A program made the position numbers and the translations under genes. The notes under the pieces were generated by a model. The model made no database searches. It was not told the origin of the DNA and saw only the letters and a program-made list of their open reading frames with translations. A stretch of DNA of 64,000 nucleotides from Cydia pomonella (taxonomy: Eukaryota; Arthropoda; Insecta; Lepidoptera; Tortricidae): contig NC_084723.1 in the NCBI RefSeq assembly GCF_033807575.1, forward strand, positions 4,097,247 to 4,161,246, written 5' to 3'. Positions 1 through 12,425 of this stretch are shown in pieces. Position 1 is the first letter of the stretch. Every line of letters begins with the position of its first letter.

Positions 1-369
1 TATTCATTTAAACTAGCTTTTCATGTTGCATTTCACAGCATTTCTAGTTATTAAGTATCTGTTTGAAGATTTTGTACAAAGTTTAGTATAATTAAAACAA
101 TTAAATATTCTGTAAGAAACCTGGTCAAATTATTATCAGAGTGAGACGGAAGGGCACACAGCTAATTAGATTTATTTATTTATTGTAATGTATTAATGAA
201 GTTAAAAGTATCCGTGAAACTTGCGGAGAAATTTTCATTTACTGGATATAAAATTTTTGTTAAGTTCCTGATAATAAACGCCTGATTTCTTATAGCTAAC
301 GCTAGCGAATAGGTACTGTACGTGTACTCAAATTCAACTGAAAACTGTTAGTAGATATAAAGATAAATC

Positions 370-556
370 TACAAGACCTAAACAGGGCGAGCCTTGAGAT
401 AGGATTAATGATGAATATGTCAAAAACCAAGTTCATGAGCCTCATGACTAACAGTCGAAAAAGAAACGTGGTATTGGATGGAGAAGAAATGTTATATGTT
501 CAAGAATACAGACAGGGTAACCTTAGCCATTGGACAAACCCTGAAATCCCACGTAG
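370..556 (+). mobile_element. LINE reverse-transcriptase fragment (RTE-like), 5' piece
   Basis: Translates in one frame to a typical mid-RT stretch: DLNRASLEIGLMMNMSKTKF, then a SRKR..LDGEE and EIPRRVT region. The match stops near 556. The next RT segment resumes near 1016, so the element is interrupted or rearranged. An open frame running on to 755 is chance read-through. Not a host gene. Confidence 0.65.
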
Positions 557-1015
557 GGTTACTTCTCAGGAATGCTCTGACGTTAATATTTTTTTAATTA
601 GAACAAAAGATATAAAAATTTTTTTCGAACAAAAGTTATTTGCAATAATCGACAACAAAAAGAAACATACTGTGTTAATCTTTGGCAGTGTTTTTGATAA
701 TTTGTTCGAAATATTTGATAATGATGACATTTTTCAAAATTCAGAAGCTTATTAGTGTCATAAATAAAAATGATAAACAAAAAGGTCGAAGAAGGTTCCA
801 TACTATTCTTTTAGGATATTACCTTAGGAGCTACTAACACATACAGGCTGCTCCAAAGTAAAAAATGGTAATTTGTTAATTTCTTCGAAACCGCTACACC
901 GGTTGTTTTGATACTTTGTACACTGGTTCTAAATACCCTAATGCATATGTACATTTCGGCTTCTAATGGTTAGGGACACACTGTATACCTAGGTCAAATA
1001 GTATCTTTCTAGGCA
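557..1015. other. Insertion separating two LINE pieces
   Basis: AT-rich stretch between two halves of one RT. The part from about 840 (ACATACAGGCTGCTCC to GGGACACACTGTA) looks like a separate small repeat. No gene is seen. Confidence 0.4.
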
Positions 1016-1545
1016 TGACAGGACAAGGAGGTTGCAAGACCAACCGGAAGTGCCTGGAACAGCTATTGGTCTATGAAAGAGCAATTGAAGGGAGATTTGC
1101 CTATATCTCTAAAACGAAAGCTCATGGGCATTTGTATTCTTCCCATCCTGACCTCCGGAGCACAGACTTGGTCCTTGACAAAAGTTCAGAAATTCACCTT
1201 TAAGGGTTGCCAACGCGCCATGGAACGTAGTATTCTTGACATGAAGTTGACCGATCGCATCAGAATCACCAATAGCTGACGTGGCTGAATCAGCCGCCAA
1301 ACTGAAATGGGACTGAGTGGAACACGTTTGCCGTATGCCAGATGATTTATGGGCTAAATCGACCACCGATTGGGCCCCACAAAATTGAACCCGAGGTCGC
1401 GGCAAACCTCGACGGCGTTGGCGAGATGACGCCTTCGACAGGAAATGGTGGGAGACAGGTCAAGACCGGGACACGTGGAAAGGGAGGCCTTTGTCCAGCA
1501 GTAGAACACTCCAGGCTCATATAAATAAATAAATACATTGAAAGC
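1016..1545 (+). mobile_element. LINE 3' end (RTE-like reverse transcriptase C-terminus)
   Basis: Frame from about 1030: WNSYWSMKEQLKGDLPISLK, then CILPILTSGAQTWSLT, CQRAMERSIL and LTDRIRITNS, stop at 1279. The next frame continues as AAKLKWD, HVCRMPDDLWAK, PRRRWRDD, GQDRDTW. Stops and frameshifts show it is dead. It ends at AGGCCTTTGTCCAGCAGTAG and (AAAT)n, the classic lepidopteran LINE terminus. Confidence 0.8.
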
Positions 1546-1686
1546 ATCCCGTGACAAATAATTCGTTAAAAAAAATACCTAAACAGAAAAACTCTTATTA
1601 AGCTAGACTAATAAAATTTTACTATTGTTGTCAGGACATATTTTTGTTCACATCATCTTCTTCCTCATTCTTTACTATAATATTTT

Positions 1687-2000
1687 TATTTCACCTATTT
1701 TCTCTGTTAAATTTTATGCCCAAAGGCCTCACTTTACAGGCAAAACAATAGGTGGAAAGTCATTGTCTAGATAAATGACAGTTTTATGTAGCCTCGCTAG
1801 GGATTAAAATTTTTCATACCTAAGTATACATTTTTAATTATCTTTTATTTTCACCTATTTTCTCTTTAAAATATTATGTGTACTTGAGAACAACCATCAG
1901 GTATTAAACTTTACCAAAGGCCTAATTTTACAGGCAAAACAATAGGTGGAAAGTCAGTGTCTATAAATGACGGTCTCATGTACACTCGCCAGGGATTGAA
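1687..2000. repeat. Imperfect tandem duplication
   Basis: Two copies of a unit starting CACCTATTTTCTCT (near 1693 and 1852) and carrying CAGGCAAAACAATAGGTGGA and the end (C/G)CTCGC..GGGATT (about 1802 and 1996). The second copy has about 35 bp extra (a TACTTGAGAACAACC region). Origin unknown. Confidence 0.7.
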
Positions 2001-2761
2001 CTTGTGACCCTAGAGAGTGGAGGCGGTGAAAATCATGTGAATGGACTGTTTTACTATAGAAAACGCGCCTCTAACAGATGCCTCCGGCCATAGTTATAAG
2101 ACTTAAGTATAAGTCACGGTCTAAGAAACTTATCTTATTACTTATTGTGCTTTTGCTGTATCCCTTCGACTATATTGGTAGAAACTCGTATGTATTTAAG
2201 GCTAAATTTGAAGAACTCGAGTTTTTTTACGAGACTGCCCTAAAAAACTCCCAAGCTCTTAAAGTCAAAGAGTCTAGTCCTTTATTGATACTTTTTTGAT
2301 AGCAGGATTCAAGCTTCTGTGACGTAACAAAAACATATTCCACTAAAACTAGTATATAATCTACATACAACAGGAATAAAATAAAGGAGACATTAACATT
2401 AATATTAGCTACACAAATAAAGACAGCAAACATGTAAATCTAATATATTATTGACATAGAAAATCATTATAATTCAGTCCAATGACATAAATAACCATAA
2501 AACCTAAACTTCCACTATTATGTCACCGGAGTCATCATTGTTCACGGATATGCAAACGGTTTATCTAATAGTCTAAAGCTGGGTGCACACTTACGTAACG
2601 GTAGATCCGTGCCACATGCCACAAGTGTGACCGCGGCATAAAGGTCAAAGACACCGAGCGTAGCTTAGGACATTACAGCGGGGACAGTTAGAATAACCGC
2701 GGGCCGCGCTTACACCTCTTGCATCGAATGATAGGCCCTATGACAGTCTCTTCGCGTTTCT

Positions 2762-2945
2762 TTTACTTACTTACTTACTTACTCCGTTGGCTCAGCGACC
2801 CAAAATGAGACTTGGCCTCCGACACAAGACAGCGCCACTTTTCTCGGTCCTGTGCGACCTCTCGCCAGTTGTCGACTCGAAGCTCGCGCAGATCCGCCTC
2901 CACCATGTCGCTCCAGCGATACCTAGGGCGTCCGATAGGACGTTG
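2762..2945 (-). mobile_element. 5'-truncated LINE 3' end, (TTAC)n tail
   Basis: On the - strand it codes an RT C-terminus: PIGRPRYRWSD, VEADLREL, WREVAQDREKWRCL, ending SQRSK. The 3' tail is (AAGT)n. The same unit occurs at 45139-45328 and, diverged, at 47722-47902, all ending near the PIGRPRYRWSD codons. Confidence 0.75.
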
Positions 2946-3295
2946 CCGAGAGGAAAATCCTCCGTAAAATACTGGGCCCCAAACGAAGACCGTAGTGGCG
3001 TTTATTTTGGTTGGGTTTAATTCAAAAAATAAAATGCATAAATATGTTTTTAACGTATTTTTGTTTCTTAACATTTCGACATACTTCCAAAAAATATAGA
3101 CAACCATTTTGGTGACAGCTATTCTATATAAAAATGAACTGTCTTAGGGACCACCATTCGACGCGAGTGGTATATTCAATTCAATAGATTGATTTCCGAT
3201 CATGTCCATAGAGTTTGTGTACATTTCCTTAATCCTATGTTAGTTAAACTTATAGTAAATTACAAACTAAGCCCATATGTACATCATCCCAGTGT

Positions 3296-3465
3296 TTCCA
3301 GAAGGTGCAAGCAGGCGACTAACACAAGGCGCAAGAGGCTGTTGAAACGCTGAAAGCCGTCACTGCGTGCCTCCGCGAACATACCTGACGCGCGCTGCAA
3401 AAACGAGACAGTCCCAACAGCATCCTAAACCCATTGTTGTACTGGATGCGTAGGGCACTGAGGGC
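3296..3465 (-). mobile_element. Degraded LINE RT fragment, same family as 20.1-21.0 kb
   Basis: On the - strand ALRIQYNNGFRMLLGLSRFC then, after a frameshift, MFAEARSDGF. This parallels ALRIQYNNVFRMLMGLPRHC and MFAEAHTDDF of the copy at 20.7 kb. Confidence 0.65.
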
Positions 3466-4700
3466 CTTTTTAGTATAATTTGTCCACTGGCTGTAATATA
3501 CACGTATATTTTATCCCATGTGCATGTTATACAATTGTATAATTGTAGCGTCGTTGTGTTTGTTGTGTGTCGGTCTCGGTTCTCGTATGTTAATCACAGC
3601 TATCTTTATTCCTCAAAAACTGATGAGAAATTTTAAAGTAATCTGATGAAAATTTTAGGTTGTTGGCTGGTAGAATTGACAGCCAAAATGAAGAAACAAC
3701 TCAAAATTTGCAAATAATATTTAATGCAATATTATCACTCAAAAGAGTTAATAGTCAACTACATATTTAATAACGTTCATTTGGATTTAGTTTGTTCTCG
3801 TAATGCTTAGTACATATTGTGTTGTACTCGAGAGGAAACTTGAAACTCACAACGCTCAAAATTTCACTTTCTTAATAAATCGAGACACGCAAATAAATCA
3901 TATTGGTATTGCGTAGTATTGTAATATAGGAAATACTTTTACACAATTTTATGTGTATTGACTTCGTTCGATATTTTTTTTATTTTTTAAATTTATTATT
4001 ATAATGTTGTATGGAGTTTGTTTTTTGCTCCTAATTCTTATGATAAACAAAAAAATCGAACAAAGGAACATCTACTTTTATAAGAATAATTTCAGTAAAT
4101 AATATCAATACCCAGAGGAAAATGGAGACTACATTTGTATGGAGAACCAGTCGTTCTCTTTCCTCCTAAGTACTGTATTACGATCGTTTGCTTCGTAGTG
4201 ATTATATGCTCTTTGGTTTGCTTACGAAGCGCAGTTTATCATGTGAAAGTAAAAAGGTAAAGCTATATAGTTTGTATTTGTGGTAGGAAAATGTATAAGT
4301 TAATTAACATTTTCTCTCTGTACATTACAAAATTAAGTCTCCTTCACAAAAAACAACTCGGAATACGACTTAAAAAATCAAAATGGGTGTATCCCCATGT
4401 CTATGTATTATTTAATAATGTAATCAAATTATTAAATATATGGGCATAATATAAACTTAGGTTCCAATTTTTATGGTATCCACCATGCCTAGTCTATTGG
4501 CACCAGTTCGCAAAAAAATGTATTTGTGAACATTTAGTATGTTATTTGATTTGTCAACAAAACATAAATAAGTTACATACACTTTTAATATTTTTTTATC
4601 GCAATTTTATAACTATAGTTGAATAATGAATCAAGGAATGAGACTTTCCAGCAGTGATATTCAAGGTACACTAAGTACTTTAAAAAGAATAAAGTCTGTT
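3466..4700. other. AT-rich intergenic stretch
   Basis: No open frame with a recognisable domain and no clear repeat; many A/T runs. Confidence 0.5.
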
Positions 4701-4994
4701 TTTAGGATTCCGTACTCAAAGGGTCAAACGGGATCCTATTACTGAGACTTCGCTGTCCATCCGTCTCTCCGTCTGTCTGTCCGTCCGTCTGTCACCAGGC
4801 TGTATCTCATGAACTGTGATAGTTAGCCAGTTGATATTTCTACAGATTATGTATTTCCGTTGCGGCTATTACAACAAATACTAAGAACAGAATAAAATAA
4901 ATATTAAATTGGGCTCCCATCCAAAAAAATATTTTTAGATAAGTGGTAAGGGTACTTCGTGCGCGAGTCCGACTCGCAATTGACCGATTTTTTT
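4701..4994 (+). mobile_element. Non-autonomous GTGCGAGTCGGACTCGC element, copy A
   Basis: Runs from TTTAGGATTCCGTACTC through a (GTCC/GTCT)n stretch and CAGGCTGTATCTCATGAACT to GCGCGAGTCCGACTCGCAAT. Reverse-complement counterpart of the copy at 5532-5828. A common lepidopteran repeat of uncertain class. Confidence 0.75.
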
Positions 4995-5531
4995 AATTAG
5001 AGTAACTTGTCACTTGTGATCGTTCGACACTATTTCCTATGCATAGTACTAGGTATACTTCAAAGTAAAATATATATGAAAAAAAAAACAGACTTATAGA
5101 TGCAAAACTAGGAAAACCGCGCGTTCAAAACGCTAACGGCAAATCACTCAAAGTAACCTTTCTTCCACACAAGCATCTGCGTGAACACTCCGCCACTTCT
5201 AAATAGAAATGGAGAGTGTTATTTCAGATTTGGCGATGTTTCTGATGCACCTTATTGCATTACAATAAGAGTTAAGTTTGTAACGTAATTGTGTCACGTG
5301 AAGAGATTTTATAATTGCCATTATTTACGAGATTTTGAATATTAAATTCCATGATAATTGCATGTTAGTTTTTTTGCGAATACTTAATGAAGTTTTTTTT
5401 TACAAGAATGAGTTGGTTTTGAAAGGTTATAGGTACCTACTAGACTCTTTTAGATTTAAACTTAATTAAAAATTTATAGAGCTAAAAAATAATAGCTTAG
5501 GAGTTATTAGTTAATATCTACTTTCGTTAGA

Positions 5532-5828
5532 AAAAAACCGGCCAAGTGCGAGTCGGACTCGCGCACGAAGGATTCCGTACCATTATTTATAAAAACGGCA
5601 AAAAAAATAGGTTTGTTGTATGGGAGCCCCCCTTAAATATTTATTTTATTCTATTTTTAGTATTTGTTGTTATAGCGGCAACAGAAATACATCATGTGTG
5701 AAAATTTCAACCGTCTAGCTATCACGGTTCATGAGATACAGCCTGGTGACAGACGGACGGACGGACGGACAGCGAAGTCTCAGTAATAGGGTCCCGTTTG
5801 ACCCTTTGGGTACGGAACCCTAAAAACC
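5532..5828 (-). mobile_element. Non-autonomous GTGCGAGTCGGACTCGC element, copy B
   Basis: AAACCGGCCAAGTGCGAGTC ... GACGGACGGACGGACGGACA ... GGGTACGGAACCCTAAAAA. It is inverted relative to copy A, with 537 bp between them, so the pair could fold into a long hairpin. Confidence 0.78.
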
Positions 5829-5860
5829 GTGTTGAGTATTGTGTAATGCTCGGTGCCGCC

Positions 5861-6630
5861 CTAAGAAGGTCTGGTACTTCTTTTTGACATTAGTGGTCCA
5901 CAGGAACAGAGAATGTGCATTGCAATCTCCTCTGACTGCTGGCAGAACCTGCATGTCGCATCTTGTTTCTTTCCAATTTGAAACATGTGTTTGTTCAACT
6001 TACAGTGTCCATTCAATATTCTGGTCACCGCGCAGGTTTTGTATCTTTTGAGTCCTAGAAGCTCCACAGCAGTTTTACTGTTGAACCCTTTAATTAGAGT
6101 TTTCGAGTGTTTTTGTCCTTTGACGAATTTCTACCAATCGATTGCTCTGGTTCTTTCCAAGTTCCAAGAGAATATGCATCTCTTTTTGTAATTCCACAGA
6201 ACGGTTTTAGACCGACCAGGTGTGTCTGAGCCCTTTCTAGCAAGTTCGTCCGCTTCTTTGTTTCCGTTCACGTCGGAGTGCCCTGGAGCCATCTAAGTAT
6301 GACTTTGTTGGAGCTAGCCAGTGCATTTAGGTTCGTTTTACAGTTCTGGAATAGTTTTGAGTTTTGTCTCTCACCATAGATTCCGCATCCTACATCATTG
6401 CCTTTCTTGGAACCATCCGTGTACCATATAATATGGCTTCCCTCTTCGATGCTCTCATACAACAAATGTAATTTTTTTGTAGTTTTTTTACGCAAAAGGT
6501 ACGGAACCCTTTGTGTGCGAAGACGACTCGTACTTGGCTGGGTTTTTTTATAATATCGGATGTTTCGTTTAGCAGTTTGAAACAAAATATTAATTCTGTA
6601 TAAAGTTATGAGTCTGCTTCTGTCAAGCAT
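5861..6630 (-). mobile_element. LINE fragment with RNase H domain (Jockey/R1-type), frameshifted
   Basis: Read on the - strand: leader MLDRSRLITLYRINILFQTA, RNase H start IIWYTDGSKKGNDVGCGIYG, then after a frameshift APGHSDVNGNKEADELARKG, then LLGLKRYKTCAVTRILNGHC and a Cys/His region CRFCQQSEE..HILCSC. The order fits the C-terminal half of a non-LTR retrotransposon. At least two frame breaks; inactive. Confidence 0.8.
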
Positions 6631-7740
6631 ATTCTGATAGCAATAACAGGTTATGAATTAGATATCAATTAATTAATGGATCTGATTTGTCTTCAACCAA
6701 AAACGTCACTTTTGACACTGACAGGTCAGATCCATAACTAATCCTATATATATAATCCTAAGATCTCGATCATAGCTTGTGAATAATATCAAAACACGGC
6801 TGTGGCCTGTGTGAATCAGTCCAAACTTGGTTATTACTCCGAGGGTCCAAACACTACCTTCCTGTTTTATTTTTTGGCGATTTAAAAGAAAAACAAACTT
6901 TATCTTAAACCGTACCTTACTGCCAATTTCAGGCGGCTAGACTATAATTTTATTATATCAGAATAAAGTTATGTCACCCAAAACTTCACCGTGATGAATC
7001 TAAAATTATCACACGTGGCCATATTACGTAACATTTCGATACAGTGAAAGCGTAGACGGACATCCGCTAGAGCCCATGAATATTCAGAATAAGACCACGG
7101 GCTCTGATTTAGTTTCGTTTTTATTGACCTTGTTCGCAACTAGTCCGGTCACATGGACTTTTTTTTCCTTTTTTTACTGCGTGGGAGGCCTAAGATAAAG
7201 TGGAGTGACCGGATGATACTCGTAGTGTAAGAAATTTGACTTTATCTCAGGCCTTTTCTCACATGAATCCTTGTAATTGTGACTGGGGCCTAACCAAGAT
7301 GAGAATCGTTGATTGAAAACGTCAACCGAAACTGATAGACGAGTGGATGATGGAGCCCGCGCTGTGGATTTAGATGATGGTTATAGATTCTTCTAATTGT
7401 AAGTAACTTCTATCATGTTTTCTTTTACAATAAATGTTTCTTAATTTATGGAAATAGCCATGTGACTTTTCTAAGTATATCTGTCATTCCAACACATTTT
7501 TTCTTTTCGTTTGTCGATGTACCATTGTCATTGGCTAGGCTCTCAGGTCATCATCAGTTGGCAAACTATAAAACATGTCCGAATTTCTTTTATTTATGCC
7601 CTTGTTTCATCTGAAATTCTACTATATTGGGTCTTTTTAGCTGTAGGGGGTCCTATTCTGGTCATCGCCAGTTGATATTGTAAGAAACGTCTCTAAATTT
7701 CGTTTTTTTTGGGCCTTATTAAAGATGGACAAGAGAACAA
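6631..7740. other. Intergenic stretch, no recognised gene
   Basis: AT-rich to mixed. Patches such as 7170-7370 are less AT-rich but show no family I know. Confidence 0.4.
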
Positions 7741-8240
7741 GAGAGCTACATCAAGCTAAATGATGCTCTGAAAACACGAGTTGCTTCTCCCGCCACACAT
7801 TCCTGGATAATGTCAACCTTAAGGCGTTTGCTTCCGTTAGAGTTCCGAATGGTAGGTATCACACGTGACGACGGCAAGCGCTCAGACGGGATGTAAGCTG
7901 GGGGGGGGGGGGGGGGCTTGTGTGGGAAGCCACCTGCGTTGACACGCTTGCGCCAGCCCTACAGATGATCGCGGTTAAGGTGGGGGCTGCGGCCACGACT
8001 GAGGAACAGAACTAACGCCGCAAGTAAGCTGTCCTCGGCAAAGGCGACCTACATTATGATTGCCCCGTCTGGAGTTGAAACTCTGGAAACGTGGGCACCC
8101 AGTGCAAAATTTTTGTTGTAAAGGGATTTCCCAGGGCTTTTGTCCCATTGTCTTGTACCTACATATATGTCTCAGGTGACCATAAGACTGGCACCTACTT
8201 TGGCTAGAGGATAAGCCACCACCAGGCACCATAACTCATG
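7741..8240. other. Mixed-composition patch with 17-G run
   Basis: Contains an uninterrupted G run at 7900-7916. On the - strand 7975-8232 is an open frame (GQKPWEIPLQQKFCTGCPRF), probably a LINE 3'-end relic. No host domain is recognised. Confidence 0.4.
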
Positions 8241-8257
8241 AAGGCGACCTGGACAAT

Positions 8258-8660
8258 AGTTTTTTTTTTATGATACACGAGGCAAACGAGCAGACTTATC
8301 ACCTGATGGTAAGCGATTACTGCCGTCATGGACACTTGCAACACCAGAGGGGTTGTAAGTGCGTTGCCGGAATTTTAGATGGGAGTACGCTCTTTTCTTG
8401 AAGGTTTTAAGGTCGTATCGGTCCGGAAATACCGCAGGCGACAGTTCATTCCATAGTTTAGCTCTGCGAGGCAGGAAGTTTCTGGAGAAATGCACAGTTG
8501 ATGACTGCCAACCACCTAAGTGGTGCATGAGGATAGAAATGTTGTCGCGTAGGGCGATGGCGAAAAGAAGCGGCAGGGATTAATCCGAACAACTCCTCGG
8601 AGCACTCCCCGTTGTACATGCGATAGAAAATGCATGTACAATTCGTATTTGAGTTACCAA
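8258..8660 (-). mobile_element. Jockey-type LINE 3' end
   Basis: On the - strand: SSTVHFSRNFLPRRAKLWNE, LSPAVFPDRYDLKTFKKRAY, then the common 3' UTR (CAACCCCTCTGGTGTTGCAA, ACCATCAGGTGA) and an A-run. 5'-truncated. Related copies lie at 14940, 28690, 30790 and 50460. Confidence 0.8.
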
Positions 8661-9660
8661 AAGGTCACTATCGTCTCGGCTAGGAGTCTCCAAGCTACGG
8701 CCATAGTGAAGAGCCGTGAGAGCAAAATTTTCGCTTTCGCTTAGTTTTCATGCCAAGTGCTCAAAGTCAAGTATGTAGTTTATGTAGGAATTTATATAGC
8801 TATGCATTATTGTATTGTAAACAACTGTAACTGCGTGATCAGAGTTCATTGTAGGTGCATTATATCCACAGGTAAAAACGTTGGGAGACCAAGTAAAGGT
8901 TTTCTGATTTGACCGACTTCATAATCAAATTTTGAAATATGCCATATATGAAAAAAAAATATAGGCCTTCTTATAGTTTTAATTGACTATTCCCCTCGAT
9001 TTCTGCTGGATTCAATTGGAGTAAGTGAATTTTAAGCAGGTACCTTTTTAAAATAATAAATTAATAAACCTGTCTTGAAACTGTAGATAAACTTAGCAAG
9101 TTTGCAAGTAGGTAATAGATAAATATGTATTAGGTTAAAATACAAATTAGTCAAAATAAATAACAGTCTTGAATATAATTATATCAGGTCTTGCAACACA
9201 CAAATATAACATCCGATCCCAGAAGTACTAGTTGCGGAACGTTTTAAACAAGTTTAGAAAAAAGGAAATTTTTATATAAAAATATGAAAACATTCTGAAA
9301 ATTTTCAATGTGGAAACGCAATTTTAGAAAATTTCCAACGTCACATCTGTATGTATCTACGCAGAACCATTAATTACATTGTCAGGGTCACTATTGACTA
9401 GGCTACGTTACGAGTATATAAAAGCAAACCTCGAAGCCCATAAGCCCATGAAAGAAAAGCGAATAAAATTATACGCTTTGCATCCGTAGAGAGTATCCTC
9501 GAGAAACTTGCACGGGTAGTAATTATTACGTTTCTACTAGTGGTTAAATATTGATCGGTCACTCGGTCAGGAAATCAGAAACACTTTGACACGGATTCTT
9601 ACTCTTACTTACCTATCGTTAATTCTAGGTTTCATTAAACTACGAATATCATAGAAGGGA
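8661..9660. other. AT-rich intergenic stretch
   Basis: No supported gene or clear repeat. Confidence 0.4.
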
Positions 9661-9682
9661 AAATAAATGAAAGGAGAGGAGA

Positions 9683-9846
9683 GGAAGACCAAGAAAAGGT
9701 TATATGAGCCAAGTAAAGGAGCATTTAGGGGCCGTGTCGTACCAGAACACTAAAGGGCTGACTTCGGATCGACCAAGGTGGAGACAACTTCATCAAACTG
9801 CACCGACAAGAGCACAGCTCTTAAATTGAATGATGATGATGATGTA
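9683..9846 (+). mobile_element. LINE 3' end with (GAT)n tail
   Basis: One frame reads GRPRKRYMSQVKEHLGAVSY, then LTSDRPRWRQLHQTAPTRAQ and LLN-stop, followed by (GAT)n: a typical RT C-terminus. Strongly 5'-truncated. Confidence 0.75.
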
Positions 9847-9859
9847 AACTACGAGTACT

Positions 9860-9980
9860 GCTGTGGCAGCATGGTTTTATTTTTATCGTTTGTCACTATG
9901 CCCATCATTTTCGCGCTTACTTGTTAGAACGTGACAGGCATGGAGGCAAATGATTAAGAGCCGACCATGTTAGCTCTACT
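9860..9980. mobile_element. Short palindromic MITE (CACTTGTCACTATGCC family)
   Basis: Half-site GTTTGTCACTATGCCCATCA pairs with TTAGAACGTGACAGGCATGG in inverted orientation. Related copies at 49730-49855 and 60370-60476. Confidence 0.7.
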
Positions 9981-10159
9981 GAACTGATTTCTATGGGATT
10001 TTTACTATGGCTAATGATGCCGTTTGGGATTAGAATACACCAACATTACTGCAGCAGTAATGAAGCGGGACGTTACTACCGACTGCATTACTGCCGCAAA
10101 TGTCAAAACTCCAGACAGCAACATCGATTTTCAAAGTTTCAGTTCTCCTCAAAATCTCA

Positions 10160-10335
10160 TCTAAGTACAAATTCTGTAGAAAGGCCAGGTCAAGAGCACC
10201 CTGAACCGGCGAGCGTGCATAAGGAATGTTATGAAAGTGACGGAAGCGAAAGAGCTATAATCGTAGCAAGGGGAAATCCGTGGTCTTTGCCTAACCCTCC
10301 GGGAAATAAGCGTGATTATATGTATGTATGAGTTC
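10160..10335 (+). mobile_element. Probable LINE 3' end relic with TATG tail
   Basis: GTTATGAAAGTGACGGAAGC ... GGGAAATCCGTGGTCTTTGC ... GCGTGATTATATGTATGTATG resembles a common lepidopteran LINE terminus. The 112-codon open frame over it has no host domain. Confidence 0.5.
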
Positions 10336-10796
10336 TCCTGCATAACTGATATATCAAAGCTCAAAGTAAAGACATATTTAATAAATTTACTTACACTTTT
10401 TCACCTTAATCCTTTGTAATAAAGGCAAAAAATGTAAACATATCTTTAAATCTGACTGTGCCTATATAATCACAAAGATATTTACTTTCATACTTAGTTA
10501 TGTTATTTTGACAATAACCATTTGTATGGTTTGATGAACGTCCGAATGTTAATGATTGATCGTAAAATCGTGTCCGCCATGAATGGGCCACTCATTGGAC
10601 GGAACAAAGGACTGTTAGACACTATTTATACTACCGAAACAACACTTTCATTTGTCACAGTATTGTGCTGAGCAGTACTGTTAAATCAACTAAATAAATT
10701 CTTGTTTTAATAAGACATTACCAAAACCCGGTAACCACTCCCCCATCATGGCCTTCCCGCGGCCAGGAGCCGGTGCATTCGCCTACTCCGTGAACA

Positions 10797-10850
10797 AAAA
10801 AAACCGGACAAGTGCGAGTCGGACTCGCCCACCGAGGTTTCCGTACTTTT
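10797..10850 (-). mobile_element. GTGCGAGTCGGACTCGC element fragment
   Basis: AAACCGGACAAGTGCGAGTC followed by TTTCCGTAC; only one terminus remains. Confidence 0.6.
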
Positions 10851-11850
10851 TATTATTTATTATTGTTATTATTTTATTTTATTATTTATTTATTCATAAA
10901 TCCATTTTTACATTGCGTTGAATTGCAATTATTATAAATTACTTAAAACTACATGAACAACAACGACAAATATGCAACTAATATTAAAATTAACACAAGC
11001 TCGCAAGTTAGGTCGATTATATATTAATTATTGTATTGTACTGAATACCACTGTAAAATACTACACTCTCAAACTACGTTCATCAAGTATAAAAAAAAAG
11101 TCAAATGTTGCCTTCCATGAAATAAAACAATTTGAACGGATAATGTTACTGTTAAACAATTTAAAATAGTCCGGCCAATTCCATTTGCAGGAAATTACAT
11201 ACACGAGCGTATTTATCTTATTTTTCAGCCGGCAATAGAGCACATCTATTACTTTTGACTACTGAAACTAAAAGAAATAGCTGCTTTGTCGATGAAAATA
11301 ACAATCGTGTATTATTCTTTGAAATAAAAGGGCTCACTGCATAAAATTTGCCGCAGACGAATTTAGCCGCCTTGATCTTCCAACATCGAGCCCTTACGTT
11401 CTTGCTTCTTAGGAATGCTGAGAAAAACTACCCACATCATTCAAAATTACATTGCGCAAACCGACCCGCATACAAAATAATAACTTCCCTACTGCGTGTA
11501 CCTTTACTATGGCCCCGTATTTACCATTAAACGGTGCTAGAGTTTGCGATCACGACGCCAAAGTCAATATTACCGATAATACGATGATCCGTATGCCGTT
11601 CGTTACAGAAGTTACGTGAGGGAAAATAGTTATGCGGAAGTTTAAGTCGTAAACTAAGTTTTGGGACGATGTTGGAGTAACTGACCTATATTTAACGATC
11701 AGCAAATATCTATTTAAGAAAGTTAAGGGACTTTTCAGATTCAGACTTCACCAGCAATACTTTATTCAGTCCTATGGCACAAGTACATGAAATAAAAGTA
11801 ACCAGGAAATTAATTAAAGAAATTGTACCATTTTGTGTTGAAACCTAAAG
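10851..11850. other. AT-rich intergenic stretch
   Basis: Short chance open frames only. No recognised gene. Confidence 0.45.
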
Positions 11851-12060
11851 TTTCTTGCAGAAATCGCGAAGCGTCTGGTTGACGTAACTGGTGACCGAAG
11901 AGCTGGCGGCTTCCTCGTACACCGTATCATCATTGCGATACAACGAAGAAATGCCGCCAAGATCCTTGCTTCGAGGGCCTATTTTAGATTTAAGCTAGTT
12001 ATAGTAACACCTCGTATATATCTAATTATCTATTATGTAAATAAAGAGATTATAAGCCAG
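11851..12060 (+). mobile_element. LINE C-terminal fragment (VDVTGDRRAGGFL type)
   Basis: One frame reads EIAKRLVDVTGDRRAGGFLV then HRIIIAIQRRNAAKILAS, a recurring end of lepidopteran non-LTR retrotransposon ORFs. A - strand relative is at 51345-51470. Confidence 0.6.
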
Positions 12061-12425
12061 ACAAAAAATTTAAAATTACAAAAACATAATTATAAAGACA
12101 GGTGTCAAACCATGAAACAAATTATCAAGCGGTTCCCTCTGCATTCATACTCTGGACCACTGGAAGACCTGCTACATCTCACAACTCATGCAGCATGGCT
12201 GACACTGAATGTTGACCAGCGATACTGTAGCAGTGAAGGAACGTGAGAATACTGTTATTTTGTGTTTTGACATTTGCCACAGTAATGATGCGCTGCAATA
12301 CAGCTGCCGGAATGCAGCTGACTGCTATGCAGCAGGAAACTCATACACACAAATGTCATAATATTATGACATTTGCAGCAACATATATATGTTGCAAGCC
12401 TCTATCTCTTTCCGTGTATCGTCAA

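Noticed and set aside
408..755. 115-codon open frame as a host gene
   Set aside because: The first about 50 codons are LINE reverse transcriptase; the remainder is AT-rich read-through.
4758..4800. CRISPR-like or tandem array from (GTCC/GTCT)n
   Set aside because: Simple-sequence part of a transposable element; eukaryotic context.
9993..10331. 112-codon open frame as a host gene
   Set aside because: The 3' half matches a LINE terminus with TATG tail; no domain, biased composition.
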